Shown here: one piece after another, positions 23,601 through 31,857 of the stretch | Numbering within the stretch: the first letter of the stretch is position 1 | How the letters are laid out: each line of letters starts with the position of its first letter | DNA from: Selenomonas sp. | GTDB taxonomy: Bacteria; Bacillota; Negativicutes; Selenomonadales; Selenomonadaceae | Reading direction: 5' to 3' | Length of the DNA: 50,930 nucleotides | Assembly: GCF_022771645.1 (NCBI RefSeq) | Contig: NZ_JALFCU010000052.1 | Location: 1-50,930 of the forward strand | Made by a program: the position numbers and the translations under genes | Notes under the pieces: model-generated | Seen by the model: the letters and a program-made list of their open reading frames with translations, nothing else | Databases searched by the model: none | What the model was told of the DNA's origin: nothing

Positions 23601-24626
23601 TCACCGCGGCCCCCGCGTCTGGCGGCGCAGGAGATAGAGGAAATACGGCGTGCCGATGAATGCTGTCATGATGCCGACGCGCACTTCCGTGCCGGGCAGG
23701 ATGACGCGGCCGAGCGCGTCGCAGAGGACGAGGAACGCGCCGCCCGCGAGGAGGCTCGCCGGCAGCAGCCGCCTGTGATCGGGGCCGAGCAAAAGCCGCA
23801 TCATGTGCGGCACGACGAGCCCGACGAAGCCGATGTTGCCGCTGATGCAGACGCCCGTCGCCGTCGTGAGCGCCGCGAGCGCAAGGAACATCATGCGGTA
23901 GCGCGTCACAGGCATGCCGACGGCGCGCGCCTCCGTGTCGCCGAGCGCGAGCACATCGAGATGGCGCGCGAGCAGCAGCATGACGGCGATGCTCGCCGCC
24001 ATCGGCCCGAGGCCGAGGAACACATGATCCCAGCGGCGGTAGTCGAGGCCGCCGATCGTCCAGAAAAGGTACGCTTGCATCTTGTTCTCGTTCACCGCCG
24101 TGAGGATCGCGGCCGTGACGGCCGAGAGGAACATGCCGACGACGACGCCCGCGAGCAAAAGCGTCAGCACCGGCACGCGGCCGTGGCGCATGGCGAGCGT
24201 CACCGTCAGCGCGACGGCCGCGAGCGCGCCAATGAGTGCGCAGAGCGGCAGCGCGTAGAGGCTCCCAGCGGAGAGCCCCGTCGCGATGGCTAGGATCGCG
24301 CCGACGGACGCGCCGCTCGACACGCCGATGATGCCAGGGTCGGCGAGCGGATTGGCAAAAATGCCCTGCAAGACCGCGCCCGAGGCCGCAAGCCCTGCGC
24401 CGACCATGAGGCCGACGAGCGTGCGCGGCAGACGAATCTGCCAGAGCACGGCATCCTCGTCCGGCGGCACGACGACGTCAGAAAACAGCGGGAGGTCCAT
24501 GCCCTGTGCCAGCGACGCGAGCACATGAGAAAACGGGATGTCCATCTGCCCCCATGCAAGTGAAACGACGAGCGCAAATAACACGAGTGCGCCAAGCATC
24601 CCGAAAACGCCACCGTGCCGCAACAT
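23601..24626 (-). CDS. FecCD/BtuC-type ABC transporter permease
   Basis: A 341-aa polytopic permease of the iron-siderophore/heme/cobalamin importer class, with about 9-10 TM helices. Visible family motifs: LRLPRTLVGLMVGAGLAASG-type region (RLPRTLVGLMVGAGLAASGA), QGIFANPLADPGIIGVSSGA, and GFVGLVVPHMMRLLLGPDHR near the coupling helix. The ATG at 24626 has a perfect AAAGGAGGT ribosome site. It pairs with the adjacent ATPase and the binding lipoprotein. The substrate cannot be fixed from sequence; heme, a siderophore or a corrinoid are all possible. Confidence 0.92.
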   Translation of the reverse strand: MLRHGGVFGMLGALVLFALVVSLAWGQMDIPFSHVLASLAQGMDLPLFSDVVVPPDEDAVLWQIRLPRTLVGLMVGAGLAASGAVLQGIFANPLADPGIIGVSSGASVGAILAIATGLSAGSLYALPLCALIGALAAVALTVTLAMRHGRVPVLTLLLAGVVVGMFLSAVTAAILTAVNENKMQAYLFWTIGGLDYRRWDHVFLGLGPMAASIAVMLLLARHLDVLALGDTEARAVGMPVTRYRMMFLALAALTTATGVCISGNIGFVGLVVPHMMRLLLGPDHRRLLPASLLAGGAFLVLCDALGRVILPGTEVRVGIMTAFIGTPYFLYLLRRQTRGPR

Positions 24627-24668
24627 GATAGGACCTCCTTTCGACCGGAAATGAACGAGCCCCAAACG

Positions 24669-25496
24669 TTATGGTGCAAGCAACTGCTCCAAGAGCGCCT
24701 GCCGCCCGCTGCGCTTCTGTCCGTCTGCGACGTAGACGTCATAGTGTCCCGTCGGCAGCGCGTCGACAGCGATGGGAGCGTCGTAGGCGGCAGTGAGACG
24801 CGCAGGCGTCAGGACGTCCGCTGGCGTGCCATCGGCGAGCAGATGCCCGCCGCCGAAGAGCAGCAGCCGCGAGCAGAAGCGCGCGGCGAGGCCGAGCTCG
24901 TGCACGACCATGAGCACCGTGCGCCCGGCGGCGCAGAGCTCCTGGCAAAAGCGGAAGAGCTCTTCCTGATACATGAGGTCGAGCCCCGTCGCCGGCTCGT
25001 CAAGCAGCAGCACGGGCGTCTGCTGCGCGAGCACTTTCGCGAAGAGCGCGCGCTGCCGTTGGCCGCCCGAAAGCTCCTGCATCGGCCGGTCGGCGAGCGC
25101 CGTCATGCCGACGTACGCAAGGCTCGCGTCCACGAGCGCGCGGTCGCGCCCGCCCTCGCGCTGCCACCAGCCGAGATACGGATAGCGCCCGGTCATCGCG
25201 ATGTCGCGCACCGTGTAGCCGAACGGGATTTCCGTCTGCTGCGACAGATACGCCGCCCGCTGCGCGAACGCGCGCGGCGAAAGCGACTGGATGCCTGTCC
25301 CGAGGAGCGCGACCGTACCGCCGAGCGGCGCGAGCAGCCCGCGCACGGTCTTGAGGAGCGTGCTCTTCCCCGCCCCATTTGCCCCGATGAGCCCGACGAG
25401 CTCGCTTGGGCGGACGGCAAAGGAAACGTCCGTGAGCACCGTGCGGCTTTCGTAACCGACAGAAAGGCCGTCGGCCTGCAAAACCGGTTCATTCAT
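24669..25496 (-). CDS. FecE/BtuD-type ABC transporter ATPase
   Basis: A 275-aa ABC ATPase. Walker A GANGAGKST (about 36-44), Q-loop YLSQQTEIPFGYTV, signature LSGGQRQRALFAKVLA, Walker B VLLLDEPATGLD, and H-loop MVVHE. The C-terminal tail of about 25 residues (HYDVYVADGQKRSGRQALLE) is longer than usual. It energises import through the FecCD-type permease. The ATG at 25496 lies 15 bp after the receptor stop, with only a weak ribosome site, suggesting coupling to the upstream gene. Confidence 0.92.
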   Translation of the reverse strand: MNEPVLQADGLSVGYESRTVLTDVSFAVRPSELVGLIGANGAGKSTLLKTVRGLLAPLGGTVALLGTGIQSLSPRAFAQRAAYLSQQTEIPFGYTVRDIAMTGRYPYLGWWQREGGRDRALVDASLAYVGMTALADRPMQELSGGQRQRALFAKVLAQQTPVLLLDEPATGLDLMYQEELFRFCQELCAAGRTVLMVVHELGLAARFCSRLLLFGGGHLLADGTPADVLTPARLTAAYDAPIAVDALPTGHYDVYVADGQKRSGRQALLEQLLAP

Positions 25497-25511
25497 AGAA
25501 GGATGCCTGCA

Positions 25512-27410
25512 TCAGAACGTGTATGTCATGCCGATCTGGAAGAAACGGCCGGGGGCCGGATAATTCCAGCCCGCATAGCGCGAGTACGCCTCGTTCGTGA
25601 AGTTCAGCGCTTTCGCGTAAATCGTCAGCTGCGGCGTCGCAGCATAGCTCGTATTGAAGTCAAACACCGTGTAGCGGCTGTCGCCATAATACGTCTTATC
25701 GAGCCCCGTGCCCATGCGGCCTTCGAGGTTCGCCTTCCACGGGCCCTGCTGGTAATGGAGGCCGACGCGGTAGCCGTTCGGCATGCTGTTATGCTTAACA
25801 TACTCTGCCGTTGTCGATGTGTTCGTAGCAGGCGTTTCCGTATGGGTATAAGTATAGCCAAGTTCATAACTCCACGGCTTGGAAATCTGTTGCTTCCAGC
25901 TCAGCGTGAAACCATGCTTCTTCTCTTCATAGACATTCAACGGCGTCCAGGAACCCGACGCATCTGCGCCCCAAACAATGGCGTCATGCAAATTCGAATT
26001 GAAATAGCTCATATCAAGCGATGTCCCTGCGCCAAACGCATGACTGAAACCAATCGTCTCGACATGGCCCGTTTCGGGATCGAGATTCGGATTCCCGTGC
26101 ATCCATGGATCTTCATAATATAAATCGTCTGCCGTTGGTGCCTTGAACACGCGTCCCCACGATGCATAAATCTTCGTATCGCGATCCGGACGATAATTCA
26201 GCGCAGCTTTTGGCGACCAGTGCGTACCAAATTCGTTGTGGTGATCCATACGAACCCCTGGCACAAAAATCCACTTGTCAGCAAGACGCATGGAATCTTG
26301 CAGATAAAGCGCCGTTGTCGTGATGTTCTTGCCTTCATAGCCAGACTGCTTGTTCGACGAATCGCTCCGATGCCATTCCGCGCCCGCGACAATCTTGTTG
26401 TTCGCGTCTAGCCGCCAGCCATCTTGATAGTCAACGCCTTGCAAACGTGTCTGGAACTTGCCGCTAAAATCGTTTGCCTTATAATGGTTGAAATACCGCA
26501 GATAGCCCGGCAGCTTCGTGTCTTCCTTGAAGCGATACGTCACGGAGACATCGTTCATGATCTGTTGCTGGTTTTTGGAGTAGAACTCGCCTGCCGGACC
26601 GTAATAGCCCCACCTGTCGTATGCCGGTGAGCCGCCGTCCATCGTGCGGTGCGCGAAGCGCAGGCCGATGGAGTTGTCGCCCTTCAGCTGCTGGCGCAGG
26701 TTCAGCGACATGCCGTTGTTGCTGTAGTCGCTGCCGCCCATCTTCGTCGTGTCGCCCTGCTGGTCTTTGTAGTCAAAGTAGCCGCGCTTCTGCAAGCCCG
26801 CCGCAATCGTCCAGCTCAGGCCGCCGATGTCGGAGCCCTGATTGTAGATTTCGTAGTTGTGCGTCTTCCACGAGCCCGTGTTGAGGTCGATCTGCGTGCG
26901 GTTTTCTTTCGCCTTTTTCGTGATGATGTTGACGACGCCGCCGACCGCATCGCTGCCGTAGAGCGCCGAGCCTGCGCCTTTCACGACTTCGATGCGCTCG
27001 ATGTCCTTCATGGACGGGATGCGCGTGAGCGTCGCGCTCGCGCGGCTCATCGAGCCCTGATCGTCGTTGAGGCGCTCGCCGTCGACCATGACGACGACGC
27101 GCTCCTCGCCATTGATGCGCACGACCTGGTCGTTGCCGCTCGCGCCGTTCGTCATGACGACGCCCGGCACATGGTTCAGCGCCTCGGCGACGTCGGCGTA
27201 GTGATTCGCCTCGATGTCCTCCGCCGTGATGACGGCCACATCCGCCGGCGTGCTCATGGCCGTGGTCGGAATCCGCTCCGCCGTCACGACCGTCTCGCCG
27301 AGATCCGTGGCCTCGTCGTCTGCTTCTGCCGCCAGCGCCGTGCCGGACGTGCAGAGCGTCCCGGCGGCAAGCGCGGACAAGATGGCATACGTGAGTGTTT
27401 GTTTCTTCAT
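25512..27410 (-). CDS. TonB-dependent outer-membrane receptor
   Basis: A 632-aa receptor. Signal peptide (MKKQTLTYAILSALAAGTLC ... ALAA), TonB-box-like segment ETVVTAERIP (about 41-50), plug domain with VAEALNHVPGVVM, VRINGEERVVVMVDGERLND and IERIEVVKGAGSALYGSDAVGGVVNI, then a 22-strand-type barrel ending FQIGMTYTF with a terminal Phe. It resembles the BtuB/siderophore receptor group. The frame is open to 27662, but the ATG at 27410 begins the signal peptide and has AGGTAGGAA upstream. It works with the TonB, ExbB and ExbD encoded in the same operon. The substrate is not determinable here. Confidence 0.93.
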   Translation of the reverse strand: MKKQTLTYAILSALAAGTLCTSGTALAAEADDEATDLGETVVTAERIPTTAMSTPADVAVITAEDIEANHYADVAEALNHVPGVVMTNGASGNDQVVRINGEERVVVMVDGERLNDDQGSMSRASATLTRIPSMKDIERIEVVKGAGSALYGSDAVGGVVNIITKKAKENRTQIDLNTGSWKTHNYEIYNQGSDIGGLSWTIAAGLQKRGYFDYKDQQGDTTKMGGSDYSNNGMSLNLRQQLKGDNSIGLRFAHRTMDGGSPAYDRWGYYGPAGEFYSKNQQQIMNDVSVTYRFKEDTKLPGYLRYFNHYKANDFSGKFQTRLQGVDYQDGWRLDANNKIVAGAEWHRSDSSNKQSGYEGKNITTTALYLQDSMRLADKWIFVPGVRMDHHNEFGTHWSPKAALNYRPDRDTKIYASWGRVFKAPTADDLYYEDPWMHGNPNLDPETGHVETIGFSHAFGAGTSLDMSYFNSNLHDAIVWGADASGSWTPLNVYEEKKHGFTLSWKQQISKPWSYELGYTYTHTETPATNTSTTAEYVKHNSMPNGYRVGLHYQQGPWKANLEGRMGTGLDKTYYGDSRYTVFDFNTSYAATPQLTIYAKALNFTNEAYSRYAGWNYPAPGRFFQIGMTYTF

Positions 27411-27450
27411 CGATGTTCCTACCTTTCTCGTTTGGTCCCTTAAAAATAAA

Positions 27451-28467
27451 TCAATCGTCCACGGCCGAGAGATGCTCTCCGGCCCCCTGCCGGAACGCGT
27501 CGCCGTAGACGCGATACGCGATTTCCTGCACGCCGAACACGAAGTCCTGCGAACAATTGTAAATGTAGGCCTCGCACGGTTCTTCGAGCCGCCCGTCCCG
27601 GATGGCGCGGATCGTCTGGAGCGACGGATCACTGAGGTACCGCGCGCGGAACGAGGCGACATCGTATGCGCCGTGGTCGTTGTACGTCGGCAAAAACAGC
27701 ACGTCAGGATTGATGGCGACGAGCTGTTCCTTGCTCATCGTCTGCCCGTCGCGGATGCCCGCCGCCGCGCGGCCGTTCGTGACGCCCGCGTACGTGCACG
27801 CGTCGTCAAACGAGCTGCCACTGCCGCCGTACGTGCTCATGAGCGAGATGAGGACGACGGTCTTGCGCTCGCTCTCGGGGATGGCTTTCGTCTGCTCCGT
27901 GATGGCTGCGAGCTTCGCGTCCATTTTTTCGACGAGCCGCTCGCCGCGCTCCGGTTCGCCGACGGCCTGCGCGATGAGGCGCACGGTCTCCTGGATCTCC
28001 GCGAGATTCCGCGCGCCCTTGCAGACGACGACGGGGAGGCCGAGGTCGCGGAGCGACGCGACGCGCGTGATGTCGCCCCAGTCCGGCACGATGACGAGGT
28101 CTGGCTGCATCGCCGCGATTTCTTCGACCGTCGGATCTTTCACGCGCCCTTTGACCTGCTGCGCGAGCTCGACGACATTCGAGCTCACGGGATCGTCTAA
28201 AAGGCTGTTCACCGCGGCCATATGGTCAGGCGGCACGAGCCCGAGCACGACCTCGTCCGTGCTCATCGAGAGCGTCAGGATGCGCGTGGGCTTCTGTGGC
28301 ATCCGAACGATCGTGCCTTGCACGTCCGTGACCTCGTAAGCTGTATCGCCTGACGATGGCGCGGCTGTCTGTCGCACGTCCTTGCAGCCGACGAGCGCGA
28401 GCAGCAGGACCACCAACAAGAGGCCGCCGAGCAAGCGCAGCGCTGTGCAACGTGTATGCGTTTTCAA
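27451..28467 (-). CDS. Periplasmic metal-chelate binding lipoprotein (BtuF/FepB type)
   Basis: A 338-aa lipoprotein: hydrophobic signal (LLGGLLLVVLLLALVGC) with lipobox LVGC at about 25-28. It is followed by a bilobed class III binding protein with VRMPQKPTRILTLSMSTDEVVLGL in the first lobe, MQPDLVIVPDW, a long linking helix, and INPDVLFLPTY in the second lobe. This class delivers siderophores, heme or corrinoids to FecCD-type permeases. It overlaps the upstream TIM-barrel gene by 4 bp (28464-28467), so the two are translationally coupled. The receptor gene follows 40 bp downstream. Confidence 0.92.
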   Translation of the reverse strand: MKTHTRCTALRLLGGLLLVVLLLALVGCKDVRQTAAPSSGDTAYEVTDVQGTIVRMPQKPTRILTLSMSTDEVVLGLVPPDHMAAVNSLLDDPVSSNVVELAQQVKGRVKDPTVEEIAAMQPDLVIVPDWGDITRVASLRDLGLPVVVCKGARNLAEIQETVRLIAQAVGEPERGERLVEKMDAKLAAITEQTKAIPESERKTVVLISLMSTYGGSGSSFDDACTYAGVTNGRAAAGIRDGQTMSKEQLVAINPDVLFLPTYNDHGAYDVASFRARYLSDPSLQTIRAIRDGRLEEPCEAYIYNCSQDFVFGVQEIAYRVYGDAFRQGAGEHLSAVDD

Positions 28468-29465
28468 ATATTTTTTCCTCCTTCGCAGGCGCCGAGCGCC
28501 CGCCGTTGCGTGCGAACTTTTTGCTCCCAGTCGTCCATCGATGCTTGGATGAACTCATGCACGAGCACCTGCGGCGCGATTTCCTCAACGAGCGTTTGCA
28601 CGACTGCCGTCTCGAACGGTTGATGCTCGTCGACGTGGCTGACGTAGTCGAAGATTTCCGCAAATCCGTGCGGGCGCAGGCCGTGCGCCCGCGCCTCCTC
28701 CATCGTCCGCCGCACGTACGCGCCTGAGAGGGCGCGGTGGAGGTGCATGGCGCGGATGCGGCGCCGCACGTCATCGCCGAGCGCACGAAGCGTCTGCAAT
28801 ACATAGCGAACGCCGTCACGCTCCGACGCGAGCGTGGTTGACGTGTTCATGAGGTGACCGACATCGAGGACGAAGCCCGTTTTTTCATGCGCCGTCCGCT
28901 CGATGAGGCGCGCGGCGAGCGCAGGATCGCGGAACGTCAGCCCCGGCCACCAAAGATTTTCATACAGCAGCCAGCTGTCCGCAGGCAGCGCCGTCAGGAC
29001 CTCGTTTGCAAAGGCGATGGTCGCGTCGATGACGGCAGCATCGTCGTAATGATGCCGCCGCGTATAGAGCTCGCGCGTCCGCGCGTTCGCGACGTGGAGC
29101 ACGACGTACCTCGTTCCCGTCCGCGCCGCCTCCGCGATATGCTGCCGGAAAAACGCGAGCCACGCGTCCCGCGACGTACCAAAGGGCGACGCAAACGCTT
29201 CCTGCCACGCCGCCCGACTCCCGTAGTCTTCCGTGAGCGCTGCCTCGTCCCCATACCAAAAATCCATCCAGTCCGGCCAGAAACGCAGATGCACGCCCTG
29301 AATCCAGACGGGTGGGAACACCGCAGCATCCCACGGTTCATACAGCGTGAGTTCGATGCCATCCAGGCCGTTGCGCTGGAAAAACGCCGACAGCTGCGAC
29401 GTATCCCCGCCGAGGACGTGCTCGATTTCCCATGAAACATTGGAAACATTCACAAGCTCCAGCAT
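28464..29465 (-). CDS. TIM-barrel protein of the sugar isomerase / AP endonuclease 2 superfamily
   Basis: A 333-aa soluble protein (no signal peptide) with the xylose-isomerase-like TIM-barrel fold. Likely metal ligands are spaced along the barrel: VVLHVANAR (His), WLLYENLWWPG (Glu), GFVLDVGHLMN (Asp and His), IRAMHLHRAL (His) and VLVHEF (His/Glu). This set is typical of divalent-metal isomerases and epimerases. It sits inside an outer-membrane uptake operon, coupled by a 4-bp overlap to the binding lipoprotein, so it probably acts on the imported compound, its sugar or linker part, or a ligand made by the cell. The specific reaction is unknown. It is not the DUF692/MbnB type as far as motifs show. 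Confidence 0.8.
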   Translation of the reverse strand: MLELVNVSNVSWEIEHVLGGDTSQLSAFFQRNGLDGIELTLYEPWDAAVFPPVWIQGVHLRFWPDWMDFWYGDEAALTEDYGSRAAWQEAFASPFGTSRDAWLAFFRQHIAEAARTGTRYVVLHVANARTRELYTRRHHYDDAAVIDATIAFANEVLTALPADSWLLYENLWWPGLTFRDPALAARLIERTAHEKTGFVLDVGHLMNTSTTLASERDGVRYVLQTLRALGDDVRRRIRAMHLHRALSGAYVRRTMEEARAHGLRPHGFAEIFDYVSHVDEHQPFETAVVQTLVEEIAPQVLVHEFIQASMDDWEQKVRTQRRALGACEGGKNI

Positions 29466-29500
29466 CTGCCGTCACCTCCCGCAGGCAGGCCATCGCCCCA

Positions 29501-30379
29501 TCACCAGTCGTCCCCGGCATCCTGCAGCTCAAAGCGGTACGTCGTCCGGTAGCGGCCCGGATGACCGTTCATCGAGAAGCGACAGGACCAGCCGGCGGCG
29601 ACGGCAGCCGCGTCGAGCGCGGGGTAGCCCGACGAGCTCACGACGGAGACGTCCGTGATGCTGCTCTCGGGCGAGACCGTGATGAGGATGGTAACGCTGC
29701 CCTCGGCGCCGGCGCGCACCATGCTCGCCGGATACGACGGTACAGCGCGATACGTACAGTACGCACCGGCATCGACGGGCGCGGGCGGTTCGGCAGACGC
29801 GGAGCCGGCGCCTTCACCGGTCCCTGCGCCGGAGCCGGCGCCTTCGCCCGTGCTTGCGCCATCGCCTGTGCCGGATCCTGTGCCGGGACCATCCCCCATG
29901 CCCGTGCCGCTCCCCGCGCTGCCGCTGCCTGCACCTGCACCCGCGCTCTCCTGCAAACCGCTCGCAGGCGACGGTGCGGCCGGCGCGGCGGGCGTCTCTG
30001 CATGATGCTCCTGCCGATATTCTTGCTGCCGCTCCGGATCTTTCGTGTACGTCTCCGCGATCTCTGGGAGCGCCGTCTCCGCTGGCAGGGCGATGACCGG
30101 TGCGGCAGCTGCGGTCGGTGGTGCGCTCGGTGCACCTGAGGTGCTTGGGGGAGCGCCGCCCGCATTGCCGCCGCCCGCGAGCATCGTGATGTCGACGACA
30201 TCGTCCGCAGCCTGCGGCGGCTGCTCGCGCACGAGCAGGAAAAATCCCGTCGCCGCGAGCACGCAGAAGATAGCGGCATGCACGGCGAGCGAGACGCCCC
30301 AAGCTTTGAGCTCCTCCATCTTCCTGCTACGCGTCCGCGCCGGCGGCAAATGCAACGGATGCTGGTCCATCGCCGCCAT
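29501..30379 (-). CDS. tonB: TonB family energy transducer
   Basis: A 292-aa inner-membrane protein: basic N-terminus, one TM helix (about WGVSLAVHAAIFCVLAATGF, residues 27-46), a long periplasmic linker, and a C-terminal TonB domain (about 205-290) with YPASMVRAGAEGSVTILITV, SGYPALDAAAVAA and YRTTYRFEL. The linker is unusual: instead of Pro-Lys/Pro-Glu repeats it has Gly/Ser/Thr/Ala tracts (GAGSGSAGSGTGMGDGPGTG and so on), which should be flexible rather than rod-like. The ATG at 30379 begins 1 nt after the exbD stop and uses GGAGGG inside exbD as ribosome site; an in-frame ATG at 30394 lacks one. Confidence 0.9.
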   Translation of the reverse strand: MAAMDQHPLHLPPARTRSRKMEELKAWGVSLAVHAAIFCVLAATGFFLLVREQPPQAADDVVDITMLAGGGNAGGAPPSTSGAPSAPPTAAAAPVIALPAETALPEIAETYTKDPERQQEYRQEHHAETPAAPAAPSPASGLQESAGAGAGSGSAGSGTGMGDGPGTGSGTGDGASTGEGAGSGAGTGEGAGSASAEPPAPVDAGAYCTYRAVPSYPASMVRAGAEGSVTILITVSPESSITDVSVVSSSGYPALDAAAVAAGWSCRFSMNGHPGRYRTTYRFELQDAGDDW

Positions 30380-30380
30380 C

Positions 30381-30791
30381 TCAATGCCCTCCATCCGACG
30401 CCGCGAGACCGATGTGCGTGATGCCGCGCGCCTTGAACTTGTCGAGGAGACCGACGACCATGCCGTAATCGAGCCCTTGATCCGCGCGCACGACGACGGA
30501 GAACTTCGCGCTCCGCTGCTGCTCTGCTGCCGCGCGGGCGAGCAGCGCGTCCTCGGAGATGGACTGATCCTCGAGATAGAGCGAGCCGTCTTTTTTCATC
30601 GTCACGACGTACGACACCGAGAGCTGCGTCTCGGCGCTCGCCGCCTGTGGCATGTCGACGTCGACCGTCTTCACCTGCACCATGTACAGCGTACTCATCA
30701 TGAAGAACACGAGCAGGAAAAACATGATGTCAATCATCGGGATGATGTTGATCTCTGGCTTTTCTGCCATTCGCCGGTTTCTGAGCCGCAT
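30381..30791 (-). CDS. exbD: ExbD biopolymer transport protein
   Basis: A 136-aa protein with one N-terminal TM helix. The start MRLRNRRMAEKPEINIIPMI leads into DIMFFLLVFFM, containing the conserved membrane Asp needed for proton coupling. A periplasmic domain follows (VDVDMPQAAS ... LDKFKARGITHIGLA). The ATG at 30791 is chosen over the upstream in-frame ATG at 30881 because it matches the normal ExbD length, has GGCGGGAAG upstream, and the promoter elements lie inside the longer ORF. It is the first gene of the uptake operon. Confidence 0.93.
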   Translation of the reverse strand: MRLRNRRMAEKPEINIIPMIDIMFFLLVFFMMSTLYMVQVKTVDVDMPQAASAETQLSVSYVVTMKKDGSLYLEDQSISEDALLARAAAEQQRSAKFSVVVRADQGLDYGMVVGLLDKFKARGITHIGLAASDGGH

Positions 30792-30826
30792 CCGCTTCCC
30801 GCCTTTCTGTCGTTTCCGGTGCTCCG

Positions 30827-30869
30827 AATAACCGAAAGTTATTGTAACATTATTTTTTTGCCATCGCAA
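30827..30869 (-). promoter_or_regulatory. Promoter and dyad of the TonB uptake operon
   Basis: Minus strand: -35 TTGCGA (30864-30869), 17-nt spacer, -10 TACAAT (30841-30846). A 17-bp dyad AATAAC-5-GTTATT (30827-30843) overlaps the -10 and the start region, a good position for a repressor operator. The regulator is not identifiable; an iron- or ligand-responsive repressor is plausible. Confidence 0.7.
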
Positions 30870-30925
30870 CAGGTTACGCATGAATTCAATGCATTTGCGT
30901 TATAGAAAATCGAAGCACAAGAAAA

Positions 30926-30979
30926 AGCCGTTGCAACGCCCCTCACTCCCCACGGGAAGTCGGGGCCGTTGCAACGGCT
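30926..30979 (-). terminator. Terminator of the exonuclease gene
   Basis: A 13-bp outer stem (30926-30938 with 30967-30979) plus an inner CCCC/GGGG stem, followed on the minus strand by CTTTTTC. It isolates the exonuclease gene from the uptake operon downstream. Confidence 0.85.
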
Positions 30980-30998
30980 CATCGTCTGTGTCGTGCCT

Positions 30999-31655
30999 TT
31001 ACAATTCTTCCGACAGCTTCAACAGCTCCGGGCAGAGGTCGCCGATCGACGTCGCGACCTCTTTCGGCTGCAGGATGTCGAGCACGGGCTGCATCGTCCT
31101 CTTGAACTTCGCGTCATCCTGCATGAGCGCGAGGATGGCGCTCGTGTTGATCGCGTCGTCGAGCGCCGTGTGCTGCTTGCCTTCGAAGTTTTTGTCCATC
31201 GCGCCGAGCGCATGCTTCAAAGCGAGGTTGTTGTGCAGGCCGAGGCGGTCGTCGAATGCTTGCTGCAGGTCGACCCAGCGGCTGTCGAGCCACGCGAGGT
31301 CAAACGCGGGGAGCTTCACGCGGCATTCGGACTTCAGCTGCTTGATGTCCGACATGCTCCACGAGTAGATCGTCGTCGGTGCGTCACCGACCCAGTCGAC
31401 GAATGCCTGGAAGCTCGGCACGAAGACGCCTGCAGTGTCGACCATGGCCTGCGTGATGCTCGTGAGGCGCGTGATATGCTTCTTGATCGCGCCGTACTCT
31501 GGCCGCACGTAGCATTGGAACGTGTCCTCCTGCTGGAAATTCTCGCCGAGCCGCACGGCCCCGAACTCGATGACTTCTTCGCGCATCCGCTGACGGACCT
31601 CGCGATGCTCGCGATCCACCGGATTCATCTCGAGATCGATCACCACATGCTTCAT
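30999..31655 (-). CDS. DEDDh-family 3'-5' exonuclease (DnaQ-like)
   Basis: A 218-aa exonuclease-fold protein. Motif I VIDLEMN (D and E near residues 6-8), motif II region with IYSWSMSDIKQL, and motif III HTALDDAINTS, giving the D-E-D-D-h set of RNase T/DnaQ-like nucleases. It is a stand-alone exonuclease without polymerase; the substrate (RNA or DNA ends) is unknown. The ATG at 31655 has AAGGGG 7 nt upstream, and the frame upstream of it overlaps the promoter. It is monocistronic with its own promoter and terminator. Confidence 0.85.
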   Translation of the reverse strand: MKHVVIDLEMNPVDREHREVRQRMREEVIEFGAVRLGENFQQEDTFQCYVRPEYGAIKKHITRLTSITQAMVDTAGVFVPSFQAFVDWVGDAPTTIYSWSMSDIKQLKSECRVKLPAFDLAWLDSRWVDLQQAFDDRLGLHNNLALKHALGAMDKNFEGKQHTALDDAINTSAILALMQDDAKFKRTMQPVLDILQPKEVATSIGDLCPELLKLSEEL

Positions 31656-31695
31656 ACTGTTCCCCTTCGCTTTCCGTATCCATACTGTAACTGTT

Positions 31696-31724
31696 ATTTT
31701 ACGGCAAAAAATCATGCGTTGCAA
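31696..31724 (-). promoter_or_regulatory. Promoter of the exonuclease gene
   Basis: Minus strand: -35 TTGCAA (31719-31724), 17-nt spacer, -10 TAAAAT (31696-31701). It is back to back with the plus-strand promoter at 31735. Confidence 0.75.
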
Positions 31725-31734
31725 TAGAAAGGTA

Positions 31735-31743
31735 TGATATACT
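31735..31743 (+). promoter_or_regulatory. Extended -10 promoter of the HAD gene
   Basis: TG-A-TATACT (31735-31743), about 115 nt before the HAD start codon. The leader between them is a copy of the palindromic repeat. Confidence 0.55.
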
Positions 31744-31753
31744 CATCAGGAAA

Positions 31754-31850
31754 GGCTCTCCCTCCGGGAGAGCTGTCGCCGCAGGCGACTAAGCGGGTGT
31801 CAAAGGTACGACTTGGCAATCCGCACGACTCTAACTGCGAAGGAGTTTTT
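31754..31850 (+). repeat. Palindromic repeat, copy A (leader of the HAD gene)
   Basis: Module order: CTCTCCCTCCGGGAGAG palindrome, a small hairpin GTCGCC-GCA-GGCGAC, GGGTGTCAAAGGTA, then CACGACTCTAACTGCGAAGG ending in AG. The same order is found inverted at 32660-32724 and, with other stem sequences, at 32516-32620. The final GAAGGAG serves as the ribosome-binding site of the HAD gene. Confidence 0.75.
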
Positions 31851-31857
31851 ATCAACC

